Shown in pieces: positions 40,591 to 40,708 of a stretch of DNA of 40,708 nucleotides (positions are counted from its first letter, which is position 1; every line of letters begins with the position of its first letter). Made by a program: the position numbers and the translations under genes. This DNA comes from Lacticaseibacillus camelliae DSM 22697 = JCM 13995. Its GTDB lineage: Bacteria; Bacillota; Bacilli; Lactobacillales; Lactobacillaceae. Location: NCBI RefSeq assembly GCF_001311195.1, contig NZ_BBAJ01000017.1, positions 1 through 40,708 of the forward strand, read 5' to 3'. The notes below the pieces were generated by a model. That model saw nothing but the letters and a program-made list of their open reading frames with translations, was not told where the DNA came from and searched no databases.

Positions 40591-40708
40591 ATGAATAAAA
40601 AAAATTTTGAGCACCCTTGGGTTTGACCAGATCAAAGCGGCTTTGGCCAAGGATGTCGTGACGGCGGCTGGCCACGCGCGGGCCCTCGCGCTGACCCCGA
40701 CGGCCGAC
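40591..40708 (+). CDS. mutS2: Endonuclease MutS2, N-terminal fragment (frameshifted, runs off the window)
   Basis: Only the first ~39 codons are in the window. ATG at 40591 behind AAGGAG. The A run at 40597-40604 has eight bases; with seven the product reads MNKKILSTLGFDQIKAAL, then AKDVVTAAGHARALAL, the usual start of MutS2 (acts on stalled/collided ribosomes and branched DNA). As written, the frame ends after 11 residues. Identity rests on this N terminus and on the zapA-cvpA context. Confidence 0.8.

Overview
The window is a G+C-rich stretch of core chromosome from a low-complexity Gram-positive of the order Lactobacillales, most likely a member of Lactobacillaceae (the Lacticaseibacillus side is a guess). 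The pointers are WxL/DUF916 surface proteins, a T-box in front of alaS, CIRCE in front of groESL, IreB, the CBS-hotdog/NrnA/DEAD-helicase/alaS order, and bifunctional AdhE. No phage, IS element, CRISPR array, rRNA or tRNA was recognised.

Layout. (1) 1-11030: tsaB-rimI-tsaD (t6A modification and ribosomal acetylation), an inserted divergent LysE-type exporter/MarR pair, the ABC-F factor ydiF (minus), the redox repressor rex, an LCP cell-wall ligase and a CPBP-family membrane protein (both minus), then groES-groEL under two CIRCE operators and a small DUF1827-like gene. Apart from the insertions this is the gene order of the Bacillus ydiC-ydiD-ydiE-ydiF-rex-ydiL-groESL region. (2) 11198-16302: mutS-mutL-maf. 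(3) 16306-19226: a cell-surface island with a decayed stretch, a WxL-domain protein, its DUF916/DUF3324 partner and a small sortase-like substrate. (4) 19240-24692: a VTT-domain membrane protein (minus), ruvA-ruvB-queA, a structured intergenic region with a candidate minus-strand small RNA, then tgt-yajC. (5) 24748-29816: adhE with Rex-like sites, a DtxR/MntR-type regulator, zwf. (6) 29839-35582: dinB, a YtoI-like CBS-hotdog protein, nrnA, a DEAD-box helicase, an orphan FGE-fold-like protein. (7) 35600-40708: alaS behind a T-box, then ireB-ruvX-DUF1292, zapA-cvpA and the start of mutS2.

The dominant oddity is technical or evolutionary rather than a new system: at least a dozen genes, including essential ones (alaS, mutS2 start, zwf, yajC), are read through only if one- or two-base indels are repaired. 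They fall in two classes: one extra base in A or T runs (seen as 7-8, expected 6-7), and one or two missing bases in short G or C runs (GGC, GGCC, GGGC, CCC). After repair every gene has an uninterrupted frame of normal family length, and stop/start overlaps with the next gene are restored. I therefore annotate the full spans as CDS and regard most breaks as sequencing or assembly errors.

Regulation visible in the sequence links parts of the window: Rex is encoded at 5857-6519 and Rex-like sites flank the adhE promoter at 24821-24849; HrcA-type CIRCE elements bracket the groESL promoter; a T-box controls alaS. The best candidates for something undescribed are a roughly 175-nt minus-strand RNA between queA and tgt, a long inverted-repeat element next to it, and a cysteine-free FGE-like protein before alaS.
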